From NCBI RefSeq assembly GCF_030811595.1, contig NZ_JAUSRB010000002.1:3906001-3970000 (forward strand): 64,000 nt of DNA, read 5' to 3'. Origin of the DNA: Streptosporangium brasiliense (GTDB taxonomy: Bacteria; Actinomycetota; Actinomycetes; Streptosporangiales; Streptosporangiaceae). How positions within the stretch are numbered: the first letter of the stretch is position 1; each line of letters begins with the position of its first letter. The notes beneath the pieces were generated by a model that saw nothing but the letters and a program-made list of their open reading frames with translations, ran no database searches and had not been told where the DNA came from. A program made the translations under genes and the position numbers. Below, piece after piece: positions 23,226-31,924 of the stretch.

Positions 23226-25793
23226 TCAGGCCGCCGAGGTGTCCTTGGCCTGAGCCCGCAGGGCGCGGCTGACGCCGTCGGCGCCCTCCAGGAGCAGGCG
23301 CTTGAGGGCGTGCGGCGGCTGCTCGGCGGAGATGAAGTCCTGGGTCCGGGCGACGGTCTCCGGGGAGATGGCCAGGGCCGGGTAGCAGCCGTTGGCGAAG
23401 CTCTGGGCGCTGTCGAAGGTCCAGGTCTTCCAGATCCGGCCGATCTCCTTGAAGTATTCCGTGGCGTACGGCTCAAGCAGGTCCGGGTGGTGCGGGTCCA
23501 TGAAGCCGAGGACCGTCGAGCGGAGCAGGGCGCCGCTCAGCTTGCCCTCGATGATGACGCCCCAGGCCTTCGCCTTGCCCTCGGCCGTCGGGATCGCGGC
23601 GCGGGAGAGCGCGGCGGAGCGCTCGCCGGTGGCGGTGGCGTCGCGCAGGAGCTCCTCGGCGATGTCCTCCTCGCCGAGCACGCCGCCGGAGACCAGGGAC
23701 TGGATCAGCGTCCAGCGCAGGTCGGTGTCCACGGTCAGCCCGCCGAGCACCTCCGAGCCGTCCAGCAGGCCCTTGACGAACGCCAGGTCCTCGGCGGAGG
23801 TCGCCACGGCGGACAGGGCGTTGACGTAGGCGAGCTGGTGGTCGGAGCCCGGCTCGGCCCCGGCGACGAGGGAGCGCAGGGCGGAGGCCAGCAGGGCCAG
23901 GCCCTCGGCCCGCCAGGCCGGGTCGGCGTACTGCTGGACGGCCAGGCGGGCCTGGCGGAGCACCGTCTGCGCGACGGTGATGTCCTTGACCGACGCGATG
24001 CCGGAGATGACCAGGGCGACGTAGTCGCGGGTGGACATCTCGGCGTCGCGGGTCATGTCCCAGGCGGCCGACCAGCACAGGGCACGGGGCAGGGACTCGG
24101 TGAACCTGGCGATGCCGCCGTTCACCAGCGTCTGCAGCGAACGCTCGTCGAGCCGGACCTTGGCGTAGGTCAGGTCGTCGTCGTTGATCAGGACCAGGTC
24201 CGGCTGGACCTCGCCGACCAGCTCGGCCACCGCCGTACGTGCCCCGACCACGTCGAGCTCGACCCGCTTGGTGCGGACCAGGGCGTCGCCCTGCAGGGAG
24301 TACAGGCCGATGGCGACGCGGTGCGAGCGCAGCGTCGGGTAGTCGGCCGGGGCCTCCTGCAGGACGTTGAACTCTAGGAAACGGCCCTCGGGGTCGGTGG
24401 TGAACGACGGGCGCAGCGTGTTGACCCAGGCGGTCTCCAGCCACTCCTTGGACCAGGAGGACAGGTCGCGGCCGGAGGTGCGCTCCAGCGCGCCGAGCAG
24501 GTCGGCGAGCGTGGTGTTGCCCCAGGCGTGCTCGTTGAAGTAGTCGCGGACGCCGGCCAGGAAGTTGTCCAGGCCCACGTAGGCGACGAGCTGCTTGAGC
24601 ACCGAGGCGCCCTTGGCGTAGGTGATGCCGTCGAAGTTGACCTCGACCGCGTGCATGTCGACGATGTCGGCGGCGATCGGGTGGGTCGAGGGCAGCTGGT
24701 CCTGGCGGTAGGCCCAGGCCTTCTCCACGTTGGCGAAGGTCGTCCACGCGCCCTGGCCCCAGCGGGTGGCCTCGGCCTGGCAGAGCACCGAGGCGTAGGT
24801 GGCGAACGACTCGTTCAGCCACAGGTCGTCCCACCAGCGCATGGTGACCAGGTCGCCGAACCACATGTGCGCCATCTCGTGCAGGATCGTCTCGGCGCGG
24901 CGCTCGATGATCGCGTCGGTGACGCGGGAGCGGAAGACGTAGTCCTCCAGGAAGGTCACGCAGCCGGCGTTCTCCATCGCGCCCGCGTTGAACTCGGGCA
25001 CGAAGAGCTGGTCGTACTTGCCGAACGGGTAGCGGACGCCGAAGATCTTGTGGAAGAAGTCGAACCCCTGCCGGGTGATCTCGAAGAGGTTGTCGGCGTC
25101 GAGGTGCTCGGCGAGCGAGGCCCGGCAGTAGAGGCCCAGCGGGATGCCGTCGTGCTCGGAGGTCACCTTGTGGTAGGGGCCGGCGCACAGGGCGGTGATG
25201 TAGGTGGACATCACCGGCGTGGCGGGGAAGTGCCAGCGCTTGGCGGCCTGGAGCGCGCCGTGGCGGCCGTGGTGCTCCTCCAGCTCCTCGGCGGAGTCGG
25301 GCGCCGCGTTGGAGATGACCTCCCAGTAGGAGGGCGCGAGCACGGTCAGCTCGAAGGTGGCCTTCAGGTCGGGCTGGTCGAAGCAGGCGTACATCCGGTG
25401 GGCGTCGGCCGTCTCGAACTGGCTGTGCAGGTAGACGTTCTTGTCGACCGGGTCGACGAAGCGGTGCAGGCCCTCGCCGGTGCGCGTGTAGGAGCAGTCG
25501 GCGTCGACGCGCAGTTCGTTGGTCTCGGCCAGGCCCGGCAGCGGCAGCCGGCCGGTCTCCAGGTCGTAGCTGCTCACGTCGAGCTCGGTGCCGTTCAGGA
25601 CGGCCTTGCGCACCTTGGCGCCGGCCAGGTCGATGAACGTCTCCGCACCCGCCTGAGCGCTGGTGAACCGGACCGTGGTGACGCTCTCGAAGCGCTCCTC
25701 ACCCTCGGTCAGGTCGAGTTCCACCGCGTATGACTGCACACTGAGCAGACGCGCGCGCTCACGGGCCTCGTCACGGGTCAGATTGCCTGCCAC
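23226..25793 (-). CDS. pepN: Aminopeptidase N (M1 family)
   Basis: An 855-residue M1 metallo-aminopeptidase. The exopeptidase motif GAMEN is near residue 270, the zinc motif HEMAH near residue 304, and the third zinc ligand lies in LWLNESFATY. The C-terminal helical domain is complete. It removes N-terminal residues from peptides in the cytoplasm. Next to it, divergently, is the Rv2466c-like gene, the same neighbour as in Mycobacterium. A strong hairpin ends the transcript. The 220 bases upstream (25794-26012) hold the divergent promoters. Confidence 0.97.
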   Translation of the reverse strand: MAGNLTRDEARERARLLSVQSYAVELDLTEGEERFESVTTVRFTSAQAGAETFIDLAGAKVRKAVLNGTELDVSSYDLETGRLPLPGLAETNELRVDADCSYTRTGEGLHRFVDPVDKNVYLHSQFETADAHRMYACFDQPDLKATFELTVLAPSYWEVISNAAPDSAEELEEHHGRHGALQAAKRWHFPATPVMSTYITALCAGPYHKVTSEHDGIPLGLYCRASLAEHLDADNLFEITRQGFDFFHKIFGVRYPFGKYDQLFVPEFNAGAMENAGCVTFLEDYVFRSRVTDAIIERRAETILHEMAHMWFGDLVTMRWWDDLWLNESFATYASVLCQAEATRWGQGAWTTFANVEKAWAYRQDQLPSTHPIAADIVDMHAVEVNFDGITYAKGASVLKQLVAYVGLDNFLAGVRDYFNEHAWGNTTLADLLGALERTSGRDLSSWSKEWLETAWVNTLRPSFTTDPEGRFLEFNVLQEAPADYPTLRSHRVAIGLYSLQGDALVRTKRVELDVVGARTAVAELVGEVQPDLVLINDDDLTYAKVRLDERSLQTLVNGGIARFTESLPRALCWSAAWDMTRDAEMSTRDYVALVISGIASVKDITVAQTVLRQARLAVQQYADPAWRAEGLALLASALRSLVAGAEPGSDHQLAYVNALSAVATSAEDLAFVKGLLDGSEVLGGLTVDTDLRWTLIQSLVSGGVLGEEDIAEELLRDATATGERSAALSRAAIPTAEGKAKAWGVIIEGKLSGALLRSTVLGFMDPHHPDLLEPYATEYFKEIGRIWKTWTFDSAQSFANGCYPALAISPETVARTQDFISAEQPPHALKRLLLEGADGVSRALRAQAKDTSAA

Positions 25794-26012
25794 TACCGCT
25801 CCCTCGTCACAACTTCCCCCGCTCCGTTGCGAAGGGATGCCTGAATCCTGCCATGTGAGGCAGAGGATCGCCGCCCCGGAGGCCGAGGGACGAGCCGACC
25901 GCTCCGTTCGAGGATAAAGCCGCTCGTCAACGTAATAATCCCTACGTGGAATAGGAAACTCGGTCCCACAGGTTGTCGCCGACGACAGGCTTCCCGATCA
26001 GAGAGCTGAGAG

Positions 26013-26633
26013 ATGACTGAGCGCACCCCGGTCGACCTGTGGTTCGATCCCTTCTGCCCGTACGCGTGGATGACCTCCCGGTGGCTGCTGGAGGTGGAGA
26101 AGCTGCGGCCCATCGAGCCGCGCTGGCACATCATGAGCCTCAACGTGCTCAACGAGGACAAGGACGTGCCCGAGAGCTACCGCGAGATGATCGCCAAGGC
26201 CATCGGCCCGGTCCGCGTGGTCACCGCCGTGCAGGAGAAATACGACTCCGAGACGGTGGGCCGGCTCTACACCGAGCTCGGCACCCGCTTTCACAACCAG
26301 GGCAGGCTCAAGGAGCTCGACAGGCTCCGCGAGACCGTCGAGGAGGCGCTGGAGGCCGCGGGCCTGGACCGGGAGTTCGCCGACGCGATGGACTCCGAGG
26401 AGTTCGACGAGGCCCTGCGCGCCTCGCACGACGACGGCATCGGACGGGTCGGCCAGGAGGTCGGCACCCCGGTGATCTCGGTGGAGGGCGTCTCCTTCTT
26501 CGGCCCGGTCATCTCGCCCGCGCCCAAGGGCGAGGAGGCGGCCAAGCTCTGGGACGGCGTCCGCCTGGTGGCCGGCATCGACGGCTTCTTCGAGATCAAG
26601 CGCTCCCGCACCCGCCAGCCGATCTTCGACTGA
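26013..26633 (+). CDS. Rv2466c-type DsbA-like oxidoreductase, CPYA active site
   Basis: A 206-residue thioredoxin-fold protein close to Rv2466c, the mycothiol-dependent nitroreductase/mycoredoxin-like protein of M. tuberculosis: WFDPFCPYAWMTSRW, then IMSLNVLNEDKDVPE, GTPVISVEGVSFFGP and a similar C-terminus (RQPIFD). The active-site motif is C15-P-Y-A18: the second cysteine of the CPWC seen in Rv2466c is alanine, so any chemistry must be monothiol, probably through a mixed disulphide with mycothiol. Role: redox protection or prodrug reduction is inferred from the family. Confidence 0.88.
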   Translation: MTERTPVDLWFDPFCPYAWMTSRWLLEVEKLRPIEPRWHIMSLNVLNEDKDVPESYREMIAKAIGPVRVVTAVQEKYDSETVGRLYTELGTRFHNQGRLKELDRLRETVEEALEAAGLDREFADAMDSEEFDEALRASHDDGIGRVGQEVGTPVISVEGVSFFGPVISPAPKGEEAAKLWDGVRLVAGIDGFFEIKRSRTRQPIFD

Positions 26634-26663
26634 CCGCGGACCCGCGGCCACCGTGCCTGGCCG

Positions 26664-26705
26664 TCCGGATAAGCGCGGAGAATCACTTCTCCGCGCTTAT
26701 CCGGA
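26664..26705 (+). terminator. Perfect 19-bp hairpin terminator after the DsbA-like gene
   Basis: Arms at 26664-26682 and 26687-26705 pair without mismatch around the loop tcac, 30 bases after the stop, and are followed by an AT-rich tail (tattacgaatttttat). The clearest intrinsic terminator in the window. Confidence 0.93.
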
Positions 26706-26906
26706 TATTACGAATTTTTATACATCTCGATAATCCATCGGTCGCAACCCCGCCCCGCCGTACTCTGCCCGTGCAGAGCGCGATCCGATGTCCGTCGCGG
26801 CAGTGGATCGCATCCGGCAAAATTGCGATCTTCATGCGATTGCGCAGGTATTCCGTGACCTTACGGGCTCTCGCCTTATGACGGTCGGCACGCAAGGATG
26901 AGAGCC

Positions 26907-28316
26907 ATGCGTCACCTTTATCTGAACGGAGCTTGGCGGGCATCGGCGTCGGGCGAGAGCATCGACGTCGTCAACCCCGCGACCGAGGAGACGATCGACA
27001 GGGTCCCGGCGGGCTCGCCCGCCGACGTCGAGGCCGCCGTCGCCGCAGCCCGCGCGGCCCTGCCCGGGTGGTCGAGCACGGCCCCGGCCGAACGGGGCAA
27101 GGTCCTCAACGCGGCGGCCGAGCTGATACGAGAACGCTCCGACCAGATAGCCAGGATCATCACCACGGACATGGGCGCGCCCTACAACGTGGCGCTGAAG
27201 GTGCAGACGCTGATGCCCGCCGGGGTGCTGGCCTCCTACGGCCAGCTGGCCGAGACCTACGACTTCGAGGGCGGGCGGGTCGGCAACTCCCGCATCTTCC
27301 GGGAGCCGGCCGGTGTGGTCGCCGCCATCACGCCGTGGAACTACCCGCTCCACCAGATCGTGTGCAAGGTGGCCCCGGCGCTCGCCGCGGGCTGCACGGT
27401 GGTGCTCAAGCCCAGCGAGGTGGCGCCGCTGGCGGCCTTCGCGCTGGCCGGGATCTTCGACGAGGTCGGGCTGCCCGCCGGGGTGTTCAACATGGTGAGC
27501 GGCTACGGCCCGGTGGTGGGCGAGGCCCTGGTCACCCACCCCGACGTGGACATGGTGTCGTTCACCGGTTCCACCCGGGCGGGGCGGCGGGTCGCCTCGC
27601 TCGCGGCCGAGACGGTCAAGCGGGTGGCCCTGGAGCTCGGCGGCAAGTCGGCCAGCCTGGTGCTGCCGGACGCCGACCTGCCCGCGGCGGTCAAGGTGAC
27701 CGTGGCCAACGCCTTCCTCAACTCGGGCCAGACCTGCTCGGCCTGGACACGCATGATCGTCCACCGCGACCAGTACGACGACGCCGTCCGGCTCGCCGTC
27801 GAGGCGGCGGGGAAATACCCCCTCGGCGACCCCTTCGACGAGCTCACCCGCCTCGGCCCGCTGGTCTCCGCCGCCCAGCGCGACCGGGTCGTCCGCTACA
27901 TCAACCGGGGCCAGGAAGAGGGCGCCCGGCTGGTCGCCGGAGGCGCCGACCGGCCCCTGGACCGGGGCTTCTACGTGGAGCCCACGGTGTTCGCCGGGGT
28001 GGAGCCGGGGATGGTGATCGAGCAGGAAGAGATCTTCGGCCCGGTCCTGACGATCATCCCCTACACCCGCGGCGAGGACGAGGCCGTCACCATCGCCAAC
28101 GGCACGCCGTACGGCCTGGCCGGCGCGGTGTGGGCGGGCGGGGAGGAGCGCGCGGTCGCCGTCGCCAGGCGGCTGCGCACCGGCCAGGTGTCCGTCAACG
28201 GCGGCCAGTTCAACCCCCGCGCCCCCTTCGGGGGCTACAAGCAGTCGGGGCTGGGGCGCGAGCTGGGCGAGTTCGGGCTTGAGGAGTATCTGGAGATCAA
28301 GTCGGTCCAGCTCTGA
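26907..28316 (+). CDS. NAD(P)-dependent aldehyde dehydrogenase
   Basis: A 469-residue ALDH. I chose ATG 26907 because AAGGA (26894-26898) is eight bases upstream; ATG 26898 overlaps that site. The catalytic cysteine is C277 (NSGQTCSAWTRM), the general base E243 (LELGGKSAS) and N145 (TPWNYPL), with the NAD loop GSTRAGR. It oxidises an aldehyde to an acid; the substrate is not readable. The upstream region 26706-26906 is AT-rich and contains gatcgca...tgcgatc (26806-26812, 26824-26830), a possible operator. Confidence 0.95.
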   Translation: MRHLYLNGAWRASASGESIDVVNPATEETIDRVPAGSPADVEAAVAAARAALPGWSSTAPAERGKVLNAAAELIRERSDQIARIITTDMGAPYNVALKVQTLMPAGVLASYGQLAETYDFEGGRVGNSRIFREPAGVVAAITPWNYPLHQIVCKVAPALAAGCTVVLKPSEVAPLAAFALAGIFDEVGLPAGVFNMVSGYGPVVGEALVTHPDVDMVSFTGSTRAGRRVASLAAETVKRVALELGGKSASLVLPDADLPAAVKVTVANAFLNSGQTCSAWTRMIVHRDQYDDAVRLAVEAAGKYPLGDPFDELTRLGPLVSAAQRDRVVRYINRGQEEGARLVAGGADRPLDRGFYVEPTVFAGVEPGMVIEQEEIFGPVLTIIPYTRGEDEAVTIANGTPYGLAGAVWAGGEERAVAVARRLRTGQVSVNGGQFNPRAPFGGYKQSGLGRELGEFGLEEYLEIKSVQL

Positions 28317-28661
28317 CCTGGTCCGGCTCTGGCCTGGTCGGCCCTGATCCGGTCCGGGCCTGACCTGGCCCGGTGCTGGGCCGGTGCGGCCCGATGGGCC
28401 GGTCCCGGGCCGCGGCGCCTCGCGCGGGCGTCGCCGCGACGGCCCGCGGTGCCCCCGGCCCGCCAGGACAGGGCCGTCCAGGGCCGTCGTCGCCGTTCCC
28501 CGCGGGCCTGTCGGCATCACCGTTCAAAGGCCGCCGCCTTTTCTCCGAGATTGCCTATCCGCCCGGGGAGGGTTGTCCTTACCGGAGGTTCTGGGTAAAC
28601 CCGTCCTATGGGAAGCCTCGCCCCTCCGCAAGAAGGCCTCGCCCCCTCCGAAAGGCGCCGA
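28317..28661. other. Intergenic, repetitive GC-rich region
   Basis: The first 100 bases are an irregular run of ggtccgg/ctggcc words, and the rest is ordinary. The short frames have no ribosome site. It should contain the promoter of the following membrane protein. No gene is supported. Confidence 0.5.
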
Positions 28662-29126
28662 ATGAGATCGGGCACCAAGCGTCTGAGCGCGTTCGACCTG
28701 GTGATCGCCGCAGGGGGGTTGGTGCTGGTGCTGCTCGCCGGGCAGAACCTCGGACCGGCGCTGGCCGCGCTCCGCGGCGAGGGCACCTGGGGCACCTTCA
28801 CCGCCCAGCGGGTCGAGTGCGTCCAGCATCCCGGCCACGAGCAGTGCACCTGGCTGGGTGACTTCCGGGCCGGCGGAGAGGCGCGCCAGGGGATCGCCTT
28901 CTACGGCGCCGACCGGGAGGCGTTCACCCCCGGCCAGACGGTGCGGGCCTTCGACACCGGCCGCCGGGGCCACGTCTACGGCCCCGGCGGCTCCAACGAG
29001 TGGATCATGGTCGTGCTGCTCCTCGTGGCCGGCCTCGGGCTGGCGGCCAGGCCCCTGGTCCGCCTGCGCCGCCGCACAGCGGGGGACGCCGGGGCCACGG
29101 GGACCGAGGAGGTCGCGGGAGGCTGA
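28662..29126 (+). CDS. Two-TM membrane protein with extracytoplasmic loop
   Basis: A 154-residue protein. TM1 is FDLVIAAGGLVLVLLAG and TM2 is WIMVVLLLVAGLGLAAR; between them is a loop of about 85 residues with two cysteines (RVECVQHPGHEQCTWLGDF) that could form a disulphide. I chose ATG 28662 with AAAGG (28651-28655) upstream; ATG 28608 is in frame but has no ribosome site. The layout resembles small DUF3592-like membrane proteins of actinomycetes, but I cannot assign a family with certainty. Confidence 0.6.
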   Translation: MRSGTKRLSAFDLVIAAGGLVLVLLAGQNLGPALAALRGEGTWGTFTAQRVECVQHPGHEQCTWLGDFRAGGEARQGIAFYGADREAFTPGQTVRAFDTGRRGHVYGPGGSNEWIMVVLLLVAGLGLAARPLVRLRRRTAGDAGATGTEEVAGG

Positions 29127-29188
29127 CGAGGGGATCGCGGGAGGCTGAAGGGCATGGCCCCACCGTCCCGGCGGGAGCCCGCACTCGG

Positions 29189-29677
29189 TCAGGGGGCCTG
29201 CAGGAGGACCTTCCTGGCGGCGTCCTTGGCGAGACGGTCGACGTAGAGCATCCCGTCGAGGTGGTCGGTCTCGTGCTGGAAACAGCGCGCCAGCAGGCCG
29301 CGGGCCTTGACCTGGACCGGCCGGCCCAGGCGGTCGGAGCCGCGGACGGTGACCCCGGCGGCCCGGGGGGTCCTGGCGTAGATGGGGGTGCCGGTCTCGC
29401 GGCCGGGGACCGACAGGCACCCCTCCTCGTCGACGACCTCCGCGTCGTCGTCGACCGTCAGCACGGGGTTGATCAGGTGGCCCTTGCGGTTGCTGCAGTC
29501 GTAGACGAAGACCCGCTTCGACACGCCGATCTGCGGACCGGCCAGGCCGACCCCCTGAGCGGCGTACATCGCGTCGAACATCTCGTCGATCAGGCGGCGC
29601 AGATCGCGGTCGAAGTCGACGATCGGCTCGGCGGGCGTGCGCAGGACCGGATCCCCGACCACTCGGATGTCACGCAT
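29189..29677 (-). CDS. def: Peptide deformylase
   Basis: A 162-residue deformylase. All three family motifs are intact: GVGLAGPQIG (42-51), EGCLSVPG with metal ligand C87, and QHETDHLDG with H135, E136 and H139. It removes the formyl group from nascent N-terminal methionine at the ribosome. Convergent with the membrane protein gene and divergent from rpiB. Actinomycetes often carry several def genes; this may be one of them. Confidence 0.96.
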   Translation of the reverse strand: MRDIRVVGDPVLRTPAEPIVDFDRDLRRLIDEMFDAMYAAQGVGLAGPQIGVSKRVFVYDCSNRKGHLINPVLTVDDDAEVVDEEGCLSVPGRETGTPIYARTPRAAGVTVRGSDRLGRPVQVKARGLLARCFQHETDHLDGMLYVDRLAKDAARKVLLQAP

Positions 29678-29774
29678 GGGGACTCTCTCTTGTAAGGGTT
29701 CGGATGGCTAAGCGGTCATTACTCTAGTCGGGGTGGGGGTCGAGCCGGCCACATACACCTGCGAAACTGGGCGG

Positions 29775-30242
29775 GTGCGCGTCTACATCGGTGCCGACCA
29801 TGCCGGCTATGAGCTCAAGAACCACCTCGTCTCCTGGCTGAAGGAGCACGGCCACGAGGTCACGGACTGTGGCCCGTCCGTCTACGACCCGGAGGACGAC
29901 TACCCGCCGTTCGTGCTGCGCGCGGCCGAGGGCGTCGCCGAGGACCCAGGCAGCCTGGGAGTCGTCATCGGCGGTTCGGGCAACGGCGAGCAGATCGCGG
30001 CCAACAAGGTGCGCGGCATCCGCGCCGCCCTGGCCTGGAGCGAGGAGACAGCAGAGCTCGCCCGCGAGCACAACAACGCCAACGTGGTCAGCGTCGGCGC
30101 GCGGATGCACACGGAGGAGGAGGCGACCCGGTTCGTCGAGATCTTCCTCGGCACCGCCTACTCGGGCGCCGAGCGGCACAACCGCCGGATCGCGCAGCTC
30201 ACCTCGTACGAGACCATCGGCCAGCTCCCGCCGCTGCCGTAG
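29775..30242 (+). CDS. rpiB: Ribose-5-phosphate isomerase B
   Basis: A 155-residue RpiB/LacAB-family protein. GTG 29775 gives the family start VRVYIGADHAGYELK; a longer frame from 29733 adds foreign residues. D8-H9 and the loop GGSGNGE (66-72) are present; the catalytic Cys of the E. coli enzyme is replaced by Ser here, and the nearby Glu (E72) takes its place as in M. tuberculosis RpiB. It interconverts ribose-5-P and ribulose-5-P. Two hairpins follow the stop. Confidence 0.93.
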   Translation: MRVYIGADHAGYELKNHLVSWLKEHGHEVTDCGPSVYDPEDDYPPFVLRAAEGVAEDPGSLGVVIGGSGNGEQIAANKVRGIRAALAWSEETAELAREHNNANVVSVGARMHTEEEATRFVEIFLGTAYSGAERHNRRIAQLTSYETIGQLPPLP

Positions 30243-30249
30243 TCCCGCC

Positions 30250-30304
30250 CGCCCGGCCCGTGGGGGGCCGGGCGTGCGCCCGCCCGCCCGTCACGGGCGG
30301 GCGG
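30250..30304 (+). terminator. Two consecutive hairpins after rpiB
   Basis: Stem 1: cgcccggccc (30250-30259) with gggccgggcg (30265-30274). Stem 2: ccgcccgcccg (30280-30290) with cgggcgggcgg (30294-30304). Both are perfect and lie within 65 bases of the rpiB stop. Confidence 0.75.
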
Positions 30305-30371
30305 ATCCGTCACCCGCGGTCTCTTGTCCGGTCCTACCCGCGGTCTCTCACCCGCCGCTACCCGTGCTCGC

Positions 30372-30533
30372 TCACTTGCGGCGCGGCTGCTCCTTGCGCC
30401 CGGGCTCCCGGCGCGGCGTCTCGTCGCGCAGCGGCCGCCGGTCGGCGGCCTCCTGCTGCTCCTGGGAGGGCCGGGAGACATCCCGCGCCCGCATCGCGGT
30501 GACCGCGCCGATCTGCAAGCTCTGCAGTGCCAT
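30372..30533 (-). CDS. Putative 53-residue basic protein
   Basis: A short frame encoding 53 residues starting MALQSLQIGAVTAMRARDVS and ending PRRK, Arg/Gln/Glu-rich with strong third-position GC. The sequence upstream reads ggtgg before the ATG, a modest ribosome site. It lies 42 bases after the Eis-type gene on the same strand and may be its second cistron. No family recognised. It falls in the gap after rpiB that otherwise holds nothing. Confidence 0.45.
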   Translation of the reverse strand: MALQSLQIGAVTAMRARDVSRPSQEQQEAADRRPLRDETPRREPGRKEQPRRK

Positions 30534-30575
30534 GCGGCCACCATAACCCGCGCGGCGCGGGCGTGCCCGGCCCGC

Positions 30576-31805
30576 TCAGAAGATCAGACCGGCCCAGGGC
30601 GCGGGGTCCCACGACATCGCCACCGACAGCTCCCGTACGGCTCCCGCCCGGAACTCGTGCACCACCCCGGCCGCCTGCAGCGCCGCGAGCGGACGGCCGC
30701 CCAGGTAGGCCGCGCCCAGCGCGGTGACCGGGAGTGCCAGGTCCGCAGGGTCGTCGGTCGGCACGCAGCGGGCGCCGGAGGTGTCGGCCGACAACCGCCA
30801 GCGGCGGGCGTTCCACGGGCAGACCGCGTCCTCGACCTCGATCACCACGTCCACGGGCGCCGAGTAGCGGCGCGCGGGCAGCGCGCGCTCGACGTCCACG
30901 AGGCGGATCCACAGGTCGTCCAGCCATCCGGCGTTGAGGTGGCGCGGTTCGGCCAGCAGGTGGATCAGCGGGTCGTCGACCGGCCGCTGCCAGACCTTGA
31001 CCCGCGCGATCAGGTCGCGGTCCAGGACGTGCCGCCAGAGCAGGGCGTAGGCGGCCGGATCGAGGCCGAACAGCTCCTTGAGCCGCAGCTCGCCGTCCGG
31101 CACGTCATGCTCGGTGACGCTCTGCTTGAGCCGGAAGAGCGCGTAACCGCGGGGGCCCCCGTCGTCCTCGACGACCACCGCGCGCAGCGGTCCGTAGCCT
31201 CCCTGGTCGGTCTCGTGGTCCGACAGCACCGCGTCCCAGCGCGCGGGAGTGCGGGCGTAGAGTCCCGGACGGCTGTCGAGCACGGCCTCGAAGACCTTCT
31301 CGAAGACGGCCCTGGCCTCGGCGGGCTTGACCACGCGCAGCCGCAGCGCGGGGTCGGTCGGGGCGTGCCGGCCGAAGGCCGAGCCGTGTGTGGGGATGTT
31401 GAAGAAGAGGTTGTCGGCGGCCCTGCCGTACCCGAAGCGGCCGTAGATCGCCGCCTCGGAGGCGTAGAGCGCGGCGACCGCCTCGCCCCGCTCGCGCAGG
31501 TCGGCGAGCTGGCGGCCCATCAACGCGGACAGGATCCCTCTGCGGCGGTGCGAGGGCAGCACGCTGACCGCGGTGATGCCGCCGACCGGGATCGGTCCAC
31601 CGGGCACCGTCATTGTGAAACTGCACACAGCGGTGGCGCCCACGAGCAGGTCGTCCTCGAAGGCCCCCAGCGAGCGGTCCAGCTCGGCGTTGCTCCGGAA
31701 CAGCTCCACCCGGTGCGGGGGGAGGGTGTTGCCGAACGCCTCTTCGTCGACGGCGATCCAGTCGAGCCACTCGTTCTCGGTGATCGGGCGCAGGGTAAGA
31801 CTCAT
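30576..31805 (-). CDS. eis: Eis-type GNAT acetyltransferase
   Basis: A 409-residue protein of the Eis family: tandem GNAT domains plus a SCP2-like C-terminal part. Motif A is SVLPSHRRRGILSALM, followed by YASEAAIYGRFGYG; the chain ends with a terminal phenylalanine (AGLIF), whose carboxylate acts as catalytic base in M. tuberculosis Eis. I chose ATG 31805 because AGGAAAA precedes it. Eis acetylates aminoglycosides and other amines at several positions, so a resistance contribution is possible, but this homologue is untested. Confidence 0.9.
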   Translation of the reverse strand: MSLTLRPITENEWLDWIAVDEEAFGNTLPPHRVELFRSNAELDRSLGAFEDDLLVGATAVCSFTMTVPGGPIPVGGITAVSVLPSHRRRGILSALMGRQLADLRERGEAVAALYASEAAIYGRFGYGRAADNLFFNIPTHGSAFGRHAPTDPALRLRVVKPAEARAVFEKVFEAVLDSRPGLYARTPARWDAVLSDHETDQGGYGPLRAVVVEDDGGPRGYALFRLKQSVTEHDVPDGELRLKELFGLDPAAYALLWRHVLDRDLIARVKVWQRPVDDPLIHLLAEPRHLNAGWLDDLWIRLVDVERALPARRYSAPVDVVIEVEDAVCPWNARRWRLSADTSGARCVPTDDPADLALPVTALGAAYLGGRPLAALQAAGVVHEFRAGAVRELSVAMSWDPAPWAGLIF

Positions 31806-31924
31806 TTTTCCTACGGTAGAGGGGGACAAACCGTTCCGGCTATTCAATATCCGTCCTTAATGATCAAGGCATTGGTCAAGTGGGCTGCCCAAATGGGGGA
31901 TAGCCCGATACAGTCAAACGCATC

